Notes under the pieces: model-generated
Databases searched by the model: none
Told to the model about the DNA's origin: nothing
What the model saw: only the letters and a program-made list of their open reading frames with translations
Shown: in pieces, positions 23,185-31,257 of the stretch
Position numbering within the stretch: position 1 is the stretch's first letter
Layout: the number at the start of each line of letters is the position of its first letter
From: Thermomicrobiaceae bacterium
GTDB lineage: Bacteria > Chloroflexota > Chloroflexia > Thermomicrobiales > Thermomicrobiaceae
Assembly: GCA_014874455.1 (NCBI GenBank)
Contig: JADBJL010000019.1
Coordinates: 1-39,667, forward strand
Direction of reading: 5' to 3'
DNA length: 39,667 bases
Made by a program: the position numbers and the translations under genes

Positions 23185-25703
23185 TCCTCTCGCAGGGCCC
23201 CTCGGCCTTGATCTGGCGATTCACAACCGGTGTCGCCCTGCTGGCCGTCGGCCGGTTGAGTGTGCCCGTCTCGCTCGTCTCTTCGAGCGCCGAAGTCACG
23301 CAGGCGCTCCGCATAAGCGCGAAGGCGGTCGGACACCAGGCGATGCACCGTGCCCTCAGGGTACTGGCCGTCCGGCCCGCGCTGGCCGGCCGGCACACCG
23401 GTCAAGATCTCGATCCCCTCGTCGACGGTGTGCACGGCCCAGATATGGAACTGCCCTTGCCTGACCGCCTCGACCACCTCGTCCTTCAGCATCAGGTGCT
23501 GCACGTTGGCCGCCGGGATGATCACGCCTTGCTCGCCGGTCAATCCTTTGACTTTGCAGACCGCATAGAATCCCTCGATCTTCTCGTTGACGCCGCCGAC
23601 CGCCTGGATCTCTCCGTGCTGGTTGACCGAGCCGGTGACAGCGATCCCCTGCTTCAGCTCCAGCCCGGAGAGCGCGGAGAGCAGGGCGTACAGTTCCGTC
23701 GAAGACGCCGAGTCGCCTTCGACCTCCTCGTAGGCCTGCTCGAAGGTGATCGAGGCGCTGACGGACAGGGGGAAGTCCTGGGCGTAGGCTCCGGCGAGGT
23801 AGTTCGAAAGGATGAGAAACCCCTTCGAGTGGATCGGCCCTGAGAGCGCAATCTCTCGCTCGATACTGATCAAGGCGCCGCGGCCGAGGGAGACGCGCGC
23901 GGTCACCCGCGTTGGCCGGCCGAAGGCGTAGTCGCCGAGCTGGATGTACGACAGGCCGTTGATCTGCCCGACTCGCTTCCCCTCGGTCTGGATCTGGAGC
24001 GTTCCCTCGGCGATCAGCTCGCGGATGCGTTCTTCGACGAGGTTGGAGCGGTACTCCTTTTGCTCGATGGCGCGCTCGACGTCCTCGGCGGTGACCACAT
24101 CGCGGTTCGCCTTGCCGGCCCAGTAACTGGCCTCCGCCACCAGGTTGCTGATCTCCAGGAGCTGGAGCGAGAGCTTGCGCTGGTGCTCGACAATTCGAGC
24201 GCCGTACTCGATCACGCGCGCGACCGCTCCCCGATCGAAGTGCCGCAGCCCACTGTCCCGAACACACCGGCTGATGAACGCCGCGTAGTCCAGCGCGTGC
24301 TGCTCGTCCCAGTCCATGTCCGGAGCGAAGTCGGCCCGCACGCGGAACAACTCCTTGAAGTCTTCGTCCAAAGCAGAGATCAGGTAGTAGAGGAGCGGTG
24401 TACCGATCAGCACCACCTTGACATCGAGCGGGATGGGCTGCGGGCGCAGCGCTGCGGTCGGAACCGGGCTCAACAACTGAGCACCGAGATTGTCGATGAC
24501 GATCTCCCGAGTGAGCAGTACCCGCTTGAGCCCGTCCCAGGAGAAGGGGTTTCGCAGCACATCGGAGAGGTTGAGGACGAGGAATCCGCCATTCGCCCGG
24601 TGTAGGGCGCCGGGCCGGATCTGGCTGAAGTCGGTGACCATGGCGCCGAAGGCGGCACGGTAATCGATGCGGCCCAACAGGTTGTAGTACGTGGGGTTCC
24701 GCTCGAAGATCACCGGCGCGCCCTCGCGCTTACTGTTGTCGACGAGCACGTTCACACGGTAACGCGCCAGGTGCTCCTGCTGTTGCAGCACCTGGAGCTG
24801 CGCGATCGGGGCGGGAACGTTGACCACCTGGGGCGGGAAGAAGTCGTGGAGGTGCTCTGGGAGATCCTCACGGACTTCCTCCAGGTACGCGAGGACTCCT
24901 GGCAGGTCGGCATAGCGCTCGCGAAGGTCGTCGAAGAGTGAGCCGACGGCGAACAGTGCCACCTCGCGGTCGAGCTGGCGCAGCCGCTCAGCAGTCTGTT
25001 TCTCCAGTCGCCGCACTTCACGCAGGGTATCGCCGATCCGCGCCTGGATCTCCTGGCTTTTGCGCTCCAGATCCTCGCGCACCGGCTCCGGAAGGAGCTC
25101 GAACGCCTCCGGCGCGATCGGCCGTCCCTGCACGAGCGGTACACTGATCACGCCGGCCGGAGTGGCCTGGAGCGCGAACCCGCGCTGCTGCGCGAACTCC
25201 TGAACCGCCGACCAGAGTTCCTCGCGTTGCCGTTCGAGCATCTCCAGGATCTCCCGGCGACGGCGGTCGTACTCCTCGCTCTCGAAGGCGCGGGGGATCG
25301 CCTGCTGGGCCGCTCGGACGAACTCGTCCATATCTCTCGCGAACTGCGCTCCCTGACCGGCCGGCAGCGCGATCGCGACGGGCTGCTCGGGATCCTTGAA
25401 GTTGTGCACGTAGACCCAATCGGACGGGGTCGGCCGCTGCCGGGCATAGCGCTCCAGGTAGCGCCGTACGGTGCTCTCGCGGCCAGATCCCGGCCGCCCG
25501 GCAACGTAGAGGTTGTAGCCGTCGGTCGGGATCTCCAGCCCGAACTCGAGCGCGCTCAGCGCCCGTGGCTGCCCGATGGTGCCCTCCAGCGGCTCGACCT
25601 CCGCTGTCGTCCGGAACGGCAGGCGCTCTGGGTCGAGCCAGCGCCGCAATTGCTCCGGCGCCAGCTCCAGGTGCGTTATCGCACGTTCGACTGTCTCCGA
25701 CAT
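23166..25703 (-). CDS. Lon-like protease (AAA_32/LonC type) with substituted Walker residues
   Basis: 845 residues from the ATG at 25703 (AAGGGGG site); the open frame upstream is non-coding. The N-terminal AAA_32-type domain has a P-loop-like GRPGSGRES where Arg75 replaces the Walker A lysine, and GGFLVLNLSDVL where Asn378 replaces the Walker B aspartate. A long helical insert (about 150-280) follows the P-loop. The C-terminal Lon protease domain is intact: Ser665 in EGDSASS and Lys708 in VNEKIEG, 43 residues apart as in E. coli Lon (679/722). ATP hydrolysis is therefore doubtful while peptidase activity is expected, as in the LonC proteases of thermophiles. It presumably forms a hexameric cytoplasmic chamber for unfolded proteins. 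The last 30 residues are hydrophilic and unlike the family. The next gene upstream is a Yip1-like membrane protein, 20 bp away. Confidence 0.9.
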   Translation of the reverse strand: MSETVERAITHLELAPEQLRRWLDPERLPFRTTAEVEPLEGTIGQPRALSALEFGLEIPTDGYNLYVAGRPGSGRESTVRRYLERYARQRPTPSDWVYVHNFKDPEQPVAIALPAGQGAQFARDMDEFVRAAQQAIPRAFESEEYDRRRREILEMLERQREELWSAVQEFAQQRGFALQATPAGVISVPLVQGRPIAPEAFELLPEPVREDLERKSQEIQARIGDTLREVRRLEKQTAERLRQLDREVALFAVGSLFDDLRERYADLPGVLAYLEEVREDLPEHLHDFFPPQVVNVPAPIAQLQVLQQQEHLARYRVNVLVDNSKREGAPVIFERNPTYYNLLGRIDYRAAFGAMVTDFSQIRPGALHRANGGFLVLNLSDVLRNPFSWDGLKRVLLTREIVIDNLGAQLLSPVPTAALRPQPIPLDVKVVLIGTPLLYYLISALDEDFKELFRVRADFAPDMDWDEQHALDYAAFISRCVRDSGLRHFDRGAVARVIEYGARIVEHQRKLSLQLLEISNLVAEASYWAGKANRDVVTAEDVERAIEQKEYRSNLVEERIRELIAEGTLQIQTEGKRVGQINGLSYIQLGDYAFGRPTRVTARVSLGRGALISIEREIALSGPIHSKGFLILSNYLAGAYAQDFPLSVSASITFEQAYEEVEGDSASSTELYALLSALSGLELKQGIAVTGSVNQHGEIQAVGGVNEKIEGFYAVCKVKGLTGEQGVIIPAANVQHLMLKDEVVEAVRQGQFHIWAVHTVDEGIEILTGVPAGQRGPDGQYPEGTVHRLVSDRLRAYAERLRDFGARRDERDGHTQPADGQQGDTGCESPDQGRGALREDQPRLE

Positions 25704-25722
25704 ACATCCCCCTTCGGCACGC

Positions 25723-26229
25723 TCAACCCAGAACCGGCGCGAGCATGAGATTAACCAAGATGAAGCCAATCCAGGAGATCGCGGCGACCACCAGCGTGCG
25801 GGCCGTGGTCAGGTCGAGTGCCGCGCGCAAGGCGATGACCGTGGCTAGGAGCACCCAGACGAAGACCAGGGGGCCGAGCACGACAAGCACCGGCGGGAAA
25901 ACTCCGCCCAGTGCCAAAAGTAGCGCAGGCGTCAGGGCGAATCCGAGCGTGCGCACGAGCTCGCCGATTGTGGCCGAGGTCTCGGGGCCGGGCAGGGCCT
26001 TGGTGCCGATCAGGTAAGCGATGACGACGAACAGCGTCCAGGAGATGAACGCCGTGGCCGCTCGGGTATAGACGCCGGCCAGCCCGACAGCGGGCAGAAC
26101 CGCGACGCCGCTCGCCAGCGACACCAGAACCACAACGAGCAATGCCGGCACTGTCGCGCTGTACTCGCGCTCCAGTTCCTCGTAGATCGCCGGGTCGAGC
26201 CTGGCCGCCCCGATCATCCAGCGCAGCAC
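25723..26229 (-). CDS. Yip1-like integral membrane protein
   Basis: 168 residues from a GTG at 26229 with GGGAGG upstream; an ATG at 26217 is an alternative. After an amphipathic start (RLDPAIYEELEREYSAT) come about five hydrophobic helices. The pattern, with the helix-breaking ALPGPETSATIGELVRTLGFALTPALL loop in the middle, is that of bacterial YIP1-domain proteins. Their function in bacteria is unknown. It lies 20 bp upstream of the Lon-like protease and 27 bp downstream of the recombinase-like gene, all on the same strand, so the three probably form one transcript. Confidence 0.75.
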   Translation of the reverse strand: MLRWMIGAARLDPAIYEELEREYSATVPALLVVVLVSLASGVAVLPAVGLAGVYTRAATAFISWTLFVVIAYLIGTKALPGPETSATIGELVRTLGFALTPALLLALGGVFPPVLVVLGPLVFVWVLLATVIALRAALDLTTARTLVVAAISWIGFILVNLMLAPVLG

Positions 26230-26256
26230 ACCTGCTCCCTCCCTACTGGGCCGCTC

Positions 26257-26634
26257 TCAATCCTGGCGCGGCCAACCGTACTCCTTCACGACCCATACAT
26301 ATGGCTCCGGCACCTCGAGGAACTCGACCCGGAGCCCGAGTACCCGCGCTTCCCAGAGGAAGCGCGCCACCCGGTCAGGATCCACGTAGAGCCGGTCGGG
26401 CGAAGCGACGACGACCACGTCGAACTCTTTGTGCCACATCGCGGTCCGCAGTCGCTTGAGCTCGGGGCGGCTTTCCGGCAGCTCCGGCAACACCTCGCGA
26501 AAGACCGCAGTCACCTGGTAGCTGGTGGCAGCGGCATAGTCGCGACAGCGCTGCTCCTGCTGGGCGAGTTCGGTCTGAGGGTCGCTCTTCTTCTGCAGCC
26601 GGGCGCCGAGGAAGAGCGCGGCACGTTCAGGCAT
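26257..26634 (-). CDS. Stand-alone serine-recombinase (resolvase) domain lacking the catalytic serine
   Basis: 125 residues from the ATG at 26634, which has GGAGGAA upstream. The fold pattern of the resolvase N-terminal domain is clear: first strand and helix (FLGARLQKKSD, then QQEQRCRDYAAATSYQVTAVF), SRPELKRLRTAM, DVVVVASPDRLYVDPDR and a final LGLRVEFLE strand. Active enzymes read YxRVS at the first strand; here the aligned position is GARLQ, so the nucleophilic serine is Gln. The DNA-binding domain is also absent. The Asp-Arg-Leu of DRLS-type motifs remains. It probably does not recombine DNA and may serve as a binding or regulatory protein. It appears to head the operon with the Yip1-like and Lon-like genes. 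Confidence 0.75.
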   Translation of the reverse strand: MPERAALFLGARLQKKSDPQTELAQQEQRCRDYAAATSYQVTAVFREVLPELPESRPELKRLRTAMWHKEFDVVVVASPDRLYVDPDRVARFLWEARVLGLRVEFLEVPEPYVWVVKEYGWPRQD

Positions 26635-26759
26635 GGCGAAAGTTCCTCCGCTCTCCAGCTCCGCCACCGACGCCATTCTGCCACGACGGCGACTCGTCCG
26701 GGGATTCCGTCCCCGGAAGAAGCGAGAGTCCGGCCCCCGTTATCGCTTGAGAATAGATC

Positions 26760-26788
26760 TTGACCGGGAGCGCACGCCACCGTATCAT
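26760..26788 (+). promoter_or_regulatory. Promoter of the cupin/SnoaL-like operon
   Basis: -35 TTGACC (26760-26765), 17-bp spacer, -10 TATCAT (26783-26788), each five of six to consensus; 62 bp upstream of the cupin start. Confidence 0.7.
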
Positions 26789-26849
26789 AGCCCGGTAATC
26801 CAACCGAACTGGACCAGGGTGACGTTCAGCCAGGGCCAGAGGAGGCTTC

Positions 26850-27242
26850 ATGAGGGTCGTTCGACGCGGCGAGCAGCCGGCCCAGCGCGGCACGACCTTC
26901 ACCGGCGAGGTCACGCTCGAGCGGATGCTCGAGGCGCAGCAGCCCGGTGGTGTCAGCGTGGCGCGGGTCACGTTCCGCGACGGCGCTCGCACCCACTGGC
27001 ACATCCACCCAGGCGAGCAGGTGCTCGTGATCCTCGAAGGACGCGGGATCGTCGGTAACGAGACCGAGCAGGTCGAGGTGGAGCCAGGCGACCTGGTCTA
27101 TACCCCGCCGGGCGAGAAGCACTGGCACGGCGCAGCGCCTGGCCAGACGATGGTGCACCTGAGCGTCACCACCGCCGGCCCGGCCGAGTGGTACGGGCCG
27201 GTGGAGCAGCCACCCGTGGGCGTGTCCCCGGATCAGGACTGA
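26850..27242 (+). CDS. Cupin-2 domain protein
   Basis: 130 residues; ATG with AGGAGG upstream. A single small cupin barrel: first motif THWHIHPGEQVLVILEGRG supplies the two or three metal-binding histidines and a glutamate, second motif VEVEPGDLVYTPPGEKHWHGA supplies the last histidine. Such mono-cupins, often annotated as carboxymuconolactone-decarboxylase-associated, bind a divalent metal and act as small oxygenases, isomerases or quality-control proteins. The neighbour 24 bp downstream is a SnoaL-like protein; both small folds act on hydrophobic or carbonyl compounds and they share a promoter. Confidence 0.85.
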   Translation: MRVVRRGEQPAQRGTTFTGEVTLERMLEAQQPGGVSVARVTFRDGARTHWHIHPGEQVLVILEGRGIVGNETEQVEVEPGDLVYTPPGEKHWHGAAPGQTMVHLSVTTAGPAEWYGPVEQPPVGVSPDQD

Positions 27243-27266
27243 GCAGAATCGAGGGGAGAGAGAGCG

Positions 27267-27659
27267 ATGCACGAGATGGAGCACCGAGACCCAGTGACAG
27301 GCTCCACCCTGGAGGCGGTCGAGCGCTTCAACCAGGCCTTCAGCCGCCACGACGTCGACGCGGTGATGGCCGCCATGACCGAGGACTGCGTTTTCGAGAA
27401 CACCTTCCCGCCGCCGGACGGCGAGCGGTACGAGGGCCAGGCGGCTGTCCGCGCCTTCTGGGAGGCGTTCTTCCGCTCCTCTCCGAACGCGGTCTTCGAG
27501 GTCGAGGAGATGTTCGCAGCCGGCGACCGCTGCGTCGTCCGCTGGCTGTACCGCTGGGCTCCGGACGCCGAGAGCAAGCCTGGGCACGTCCGCGGCGTCG
27601 ACCTCTTCCGCGTCCGTGATGGCAAAGTCGCCGAGAAGCTCTCGTACGTGAAGGGCTAG
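27267..27659 (+). CDS. SnoaL/NTF2-like protein
   Basis: 130 residues; ATG with a GGGGAGAGAGAG site. The alpha+beta cone fold is recognisable: helix AVERFNQAFSRHDVDAVMAAM, then MTEDCVFENTFPPPDGERYEG, then AVRAFWEAFF, and the closing strands VVRWLYRW and VDLFRVRDGKVAEKLSYVKG. The family includes polyketide cyclases, ketosteroid isomerases and limonene-epoxide hydrolases; the catalytic residues differ and the function here is unknown. Second gene of the cupin operon. Confidence 0.85.
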   Translation: MHEMEHRDPVTGSTLEAVERFNQAFSRHDVDAVMAAMTEDCVFENTFPPPDGERYEGQAAVRAFWEAFFRSSPNAVFEVEEMFAAGDRCVVRWLYRWAPDAESKPGHVRGVDLFRVRDGKVAEKLSYVKG

Positions 27660-27772
27660 CAGCGGGAGTTGGCCATTCGGACAGCAGGTCGACCGGGAGC
27701 GAGACGAAACCAGGCAGAGCGTGTCGGGACACGTTGGGCGGAGATTGTTTCATCCGCGGTGATTCAGTGCGA

Positions 27773-27791
27773 CGGCAACGCACCGTTGCCG
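27773..27791. terminator. 8-bp hairpin downstream of the cupin/SnoaL operon
   Basis: CGGCAACG and CGTTGCCG are perfect arms around CAC, 114 bp after the SnoaL stop and 144 bp before the Uma2 gene. There is no T-tract. It may end the operon or be an operator for the next gene; the sequence does not decide. The rest of 27660-27934 shows no gene. Confidence 0.3.
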
Positions 27792-27934
27792 AGATGTGAT
27801 GTCGTGTGCCCAGAGGCTGGCCCACCATCCGCCCAATGGTGATGTGAGGCCAGCATGCTTGCCCCCGTCGCCTGCGTGGTGTTCACTTCGAACGATACGA
27901 CCAACGACCAGGAGTCAGGCACGCGAGGTCAGGG

Positions 27935-28537
27935 ATGAGCGCAGCCAGGCAAGAGGCGCTTTCGCCGCCCGCAGCCGGTCAACCGGCACGACTGATGACC
28001 GCCGAGGAGCTCTGGGAGCTGCCCGAGAGGCCGGGCGTGCGCTACGAGCTGGTGAGAGGAGTGCCGGTCGAGGTGCCGGGTGCGGGAGCGTTGCACAACC
28101 TGATCGCGGCGCTGGTTTATCGCCTGATCTATGAATTCGCGAGAACACGGAACCTCGGCTTGGTGTTCACCGATGGAGTAGCCTACATCCTTGGCCATAA
28201 TCCCGATACCGTGCGCATCCCCGACGCCTCGTTCGTCTCGCGCGAGCGCATCCCCGAGAGCGGCATTCCTGAGGGCTTCTGGCCGGGTGCCCCTGACCTG
28301 GCAGTGGAAATCGTCTCGCCCAACGACCGGGCCGAGGACGTGCACGACAAGGTGCGCGACTACCTCGCCGCTGGCACCCGGCTGGTCTGGGTGCTCTGGC
28401 CCAAGAGCCGCTCGCTTACCGTCTACACCCCCGATGGCCAGGCGCGCGAGCTCGGCCCCGAGCAGGAGCTGGACGGGGGCGACGTGCTCCCCGGCTTCCG
28501 CGCGCCGGTGGCGGCGCTCTTCGCGGTCGAGTCTTGA
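27935..28537 (+). CDS. Uma2-family (DUF820) putative nuclease
   Basis: 200 residues, ATG start. Typical Uma2 layout: MTAEELWELPERPGVRYELVRG near the N-terminus, an N-terminal helix pair, PDASFV, the PD-(D/E)xK-like core PDLAVEIVSPND, and KVRDYLAAGTRLVWVLWPKSRSLTVY. The family is restriction-endonuclease-like in fold and is expanded in cyanobacteria and Chloroflexi; its biological role is not established. It stands alone between the SnoaL-like gene and a convergent EamA gene 3 bp away. Confidence 0.9.
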   Translation: MSAARQEALSPPAAGQPARLMTAEELWELPERPGVRYELVRGVPVEVPGAGALHNLIAALVYRLIYEFARTRNLGLVFTDGVAYILGHNPDTVRIPDASFVSRERIPESGIPEGFWPGAPDLAVEIVSPNDRAEDVHDKVRDYLAAGTRLVWVLWPKSRSLTVYTPDGQARELGPEQELDGGDVLPGFRAPVAALFAVES

Positions 28538-28540
28538 ACC

Positions 28541-29464
28541 TCATCCCAGGCTGATCGCACTCACGCCGGCTAGCACCGTCCCCACACCGGCGAGCTGTAT
28601 CGGGCGTAGCCGCTCCCCGAGAACGAAGCGGGCCAGCAGCACCGTGCTGACCGGGTAGAGCGAGCCCAGCAACCCGACGACACTCAGCGCCCCGAAGCCC
28701 GAGGCGATGCCGAAGAGGAGATTCGACCCAGCATCCAGCGTCCCGGCAGTGACGATCAACGTGGTCGTGAACCGCCACGGATCCGGTTGAGGGCCATCAG
28801 CCCCAGTCCCCGGCTCCACGGCAGCCGGCTCCGGCAGCTCGAGAGACGGCGGCGCACCGGGAGCGCGGCGGAGCAACTGGCGGAGCGCCAGCCCGCTGGC
28901 CAGCGCTGTGACGACGGCCAGGCGCAGCACGAGCACCGCCCAGCCTGGATGAACCGCGCTGGCCGCGTGCAGCCCGACCAGTGCGCTCCCGAGCCCGGCC
29001 GCGGCCAACAGCCCGAGCCCAGCAGCCACCCATCCGGGCTGGCCACCCGGCGGGCCCGAGGGTGCCGCAGCCGCCGCGGCCACGCCGAGCAGGCTCAGCG
29101 CCATCCCAACGAGCTGCAGCCAGGACGGTCGGTCACCCAGTGCCAGGCCCACGAGCAACGGCACGGCGCCGGAGAGCGCCGAGATCGGCGCTACCACGCC
29201 CATCGGGCCGAGCGCCAGCCCCCGGTACAGCGCCCCGAGCCCCACCATCGCGCCGGCCGCTCCGAGAGCCGCATAGCCGAGGCGGGCATCGCGAGGCAGT
29301 CCGTCGCGATGCACCAGGAGCACCAGGCAGACCAGCGCCAGCCCGGCGAGCTGGGTGCCGAGCAGCACGGTGACGAGCGGCGCGCGCCGGTTGGCCAGCC
29401 CGGCGAGGAAGTCGGCAGTCCCCCAGAGGAGGCTCGAGGCCAGTGCCAGCCCGATCCCGACCAC
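28541..29464 (-). CDS. EamA/DMT-superfamily transporter
   Basis: 307 residues from a GTG at 29464. Ten hydrophobic helices in two EamA repeats (about 1-130 and 150-307), the first opening with SSLLWGTADFLAGLANRR, the second ending LYPVSTVLLARFVLGERLRPIQLAG, a hallmark of the family. A hydrophilic Pro/Gly-rich loop (about 200-230) separates helices in the second half. DMT proteins mostly export metabolites. The start lies 5 bp after the hyuB stop, so it belongs to the hyuA-hyuB operon and may move the substrate or product of that pair; this is inference. Confidence 0.88.
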   Translation of the reverse strand: MVGIGLALASSLLWGTADFLAGLANRRAPLVTVLLGTQLAGLALVCLVLLVHRDGLPRDARLGYAALGAAGAMVGLGALYRGLALGPMGVVAPISALSGAVPLLVGLALGDRPSWLQLVGMALSLLGVAAAAAAPSGPPGGQPGWVAAGLGLLAAAGLGSALVGLHAASAVHPGWAVLVLRLAVVTALASGLALRQLLRRAPGAPPSLELPEPAAVEPGTGADGPQPDPWRFTTTLIVTAGTLDAGSNLLFGIASGFGALSVVGLLGSLYPVSTVLLARFVLGERLRPIQLAGVGTVLAGVSAISLG

Positions 29465-29469
29465 ACGCG

Positions 29470-31212
29470 CTACCCTGGTGTCTCTATCGCGGCCACGCCG
29501 ACCTGTGCGTCTAGTAGCCGCTCGGCAGCCCGGCGCAGCGACTCCGGCAGGCGCGCCGGGCTGACCAGGCCCGACCGCAGGTCAGCAGCGACCAGTTCCG
29601 GATCGCGCCGCTCCACTGGCCCGTAGCCGGCCCCGCCAGGCAGGCGCAGTTCGAGCCGGTCATCCGGCGTCTCCAGGGTGATCTGCCCGGAGCGCAGCTC
29701 CCCCGGGTCGAGCCTCCGGCCGTTGACGATCACCTCGGTACAGGGGCCGTCCTGCCCTCCAGCGAGGCCCTTCGGTGGGAAGCGCAGGCGGTCGGGGTCG
29801 ATGAAGACGTTCACCGGGAGCGGGTAGCCGGGTAGCGGGCTGAACTCGAGCTGGTGGCCAAAGGCGCCGCGCCATTGCCCCAGCCCGGCTGAATCGGGCC
29901 GCAGCGAGCGCCTGCGTACCAGCACCGGCGTGCGGCTCTCGAAGATCTCGACCGGCACGTTGCGGGCGCTGGAGGGGAAGCAGTTCCGCCCGATCCCGTC
30001 CCGCCCCAGGCTCGCACCCCGCCCACCGGCAGTGAAGAAGTGCGCGTTGTAGAAGTGCCCGTCCGGCTCCTGGCCGTAGACGTGGATCGAGTGCATGAGG
30101 CCGTTACCGGCCTGCACCCGGTCGGGCAGCGCGGATGCGAGCGCGCCGAAGATCAGCGCGTGCAGGTGCCAGCCGGTGCGGGTGCGGGAGCCGACCGAGG
30201 CGGGCACCGTGCAGTTGAGGATCGAGCCTTCCGGCGCGATCACCTTGATCGGCCGGAAGGTGCCCTCGTTGGCGGGCACCGTCGGGGAGAGCAGGCACTT
30301 GAGCGGATACGCCGTGTGGGCTCTGGTATAGGTCAGCGTGCAGTTGATGCCGCCGCGCGGTCGCTGCCGGTCGGAACCAGTGTAGTCGACCAGGATCTCG
30401 TCACCCCACACGGTGATCCGGCAGCGCAGGTAGACCGGCTCGTCCAGGCCGTCGGCCCAGACTTCGTGCTCGTAGACACCGTCCGGCACGGCAGCGATCG
30501 CCTCGCGCATCGCTCGCTCGGAGTATCGCTGGATGACCTGAGACACGGCCTTGAGATCCGGCAAGTCGTACTCGTCGAGGAAGGCGAGCACCCGCTCGGC
30601 GCCGAGCCCGTTCGCGGTGAGCTGCGCCTCGATGTCGGTCAGCACGAGGTCGGGCGTGCGCACGTTCTCGCGGATGAAGGCGAAGGCGGTCTCGTTCGGC
30701 CGGCCGGCGTCGTAGAGCTTGAGGATTGGGATACGCAGGCCGTCCTCGTAGATATCGCGCACGGTACGGCGGTCGAGCGAGCCGCCGATGCTGGTGGTAT
30801 GGGCGACGCTGACGGCGAAGGCGACCACCTGGCCATCGCGGAACACCGGCGTGATCAGGGCGATGTCGTCCAGGTGACCGGCACAGAGCCAGGGGTCGTT
30901 GGTGATGTAGACATCGCCAGGGCGCATCTGCTCGACCGGATAGCGCGCTATCACTCCGCGTGTGACAGTCGGCATCACCAGATTGAACACGGGCATGCTG
31001 CGGTTGGAATGGGCCACCGAGCCAGCGTCGGCATCCAGGATCTCGCAGCCGAAATCCTGGGCCGCGCCGATGATCGTCGAGACCGCGGTGCGCAGGATCG
31101 TCACCCACATCTCGTCGGCGATGCCGATGAGCCGGCTCCACATGATCTCCAGGCTGACCGGATCGAACGACGGCATGGCCGTACCCTGACCAGCGACTCG
31201 CGCCTCACCCAT
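29470..31212 (-). CDS. hyuB: Hydantoinase B / acetone-carboxylase-alpha-like subunit
   Basis: 580 residues from the ATG at 31212 (GGGAAGGTG upstream); an ATG at 31173, directly before SFDPVSLEIMW, is also possible. Hallmarks of the HyuB family: DPVSLEIMWSRLIGIADEMW, DAGSVAHSNRS, MRPGDVYITNDPWLCAGHLDD, the metal-binding-like AHTTSIGG, and C-terminal NPGG-type loop replaced here by RLPGGAGYG. It forms a complex with HyuA and hydrolyses N-carbonyl rings (5-oxoproline, hydantoins) with ATP in relatives. The exact substrate cannot be assigned. The gene starts 45 bp after the hyuA stop. Confidence 0.9.
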   Translation of the reverse strand: MGEARVAGQGTAMPSFDPVSLEIMWSRLIGIADEMWVTILRTAVSTIIGAAQDFGCEILDADAGSVAHSNRSMPVFNLVMPTVTRGVIARYPVEQMRPGDVYITNDPWLCAGHLDDIALITPVFRDGQVVAFAVSVAHTTSIGGSLDRRTVRDIYEDGLRIPILKLYDAGRPNETAFAFIRENVRTPDLVLTDIEAQLTANGLGAERVLAFLDEYDLPDLKAVSQVIQRYSERAMREAIAAVPDGVYEHEVWADGLDEPVYLRCRITVWGDEILVDYTGSDRQRPRGGINCTLTYTRAHTAYPLKCLLSPTVPANEGTFRPIKVIAPEGSILNCTVPASVGSRTRTGWHLHALIFGALASALPDRVQAGNGLMHSIHVYGQEPDGHFYNAHFFTAGGRGASLGRDGIGRNCFPSSARNVPVEIFESRTPVLVRRRSLRPDSAGLGQWRGAFGHQLEFSPLPGYPLPVNVFIDPDRLRFPPKGLAGGQDGPCTEVIVNGRRLDPGELRSGQITLETPDDRLELRLPGGAGYGPVERRDPELVAADLRSGLVSPARLPESLRRAAERLLDAQVGVAAIETPG

Positions 31213-31257
31213 CGATCGAGCACCTTCCCAGCCCACGCGTCATCGTCCGACTCCGTC

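Noticed and set aside
27823-27841. CACCAT / ATGGTG dyad before the Uma2 gene
   Set aside because: Six-bp arms with a 7-bp gap are expected by chance in this much sequence.
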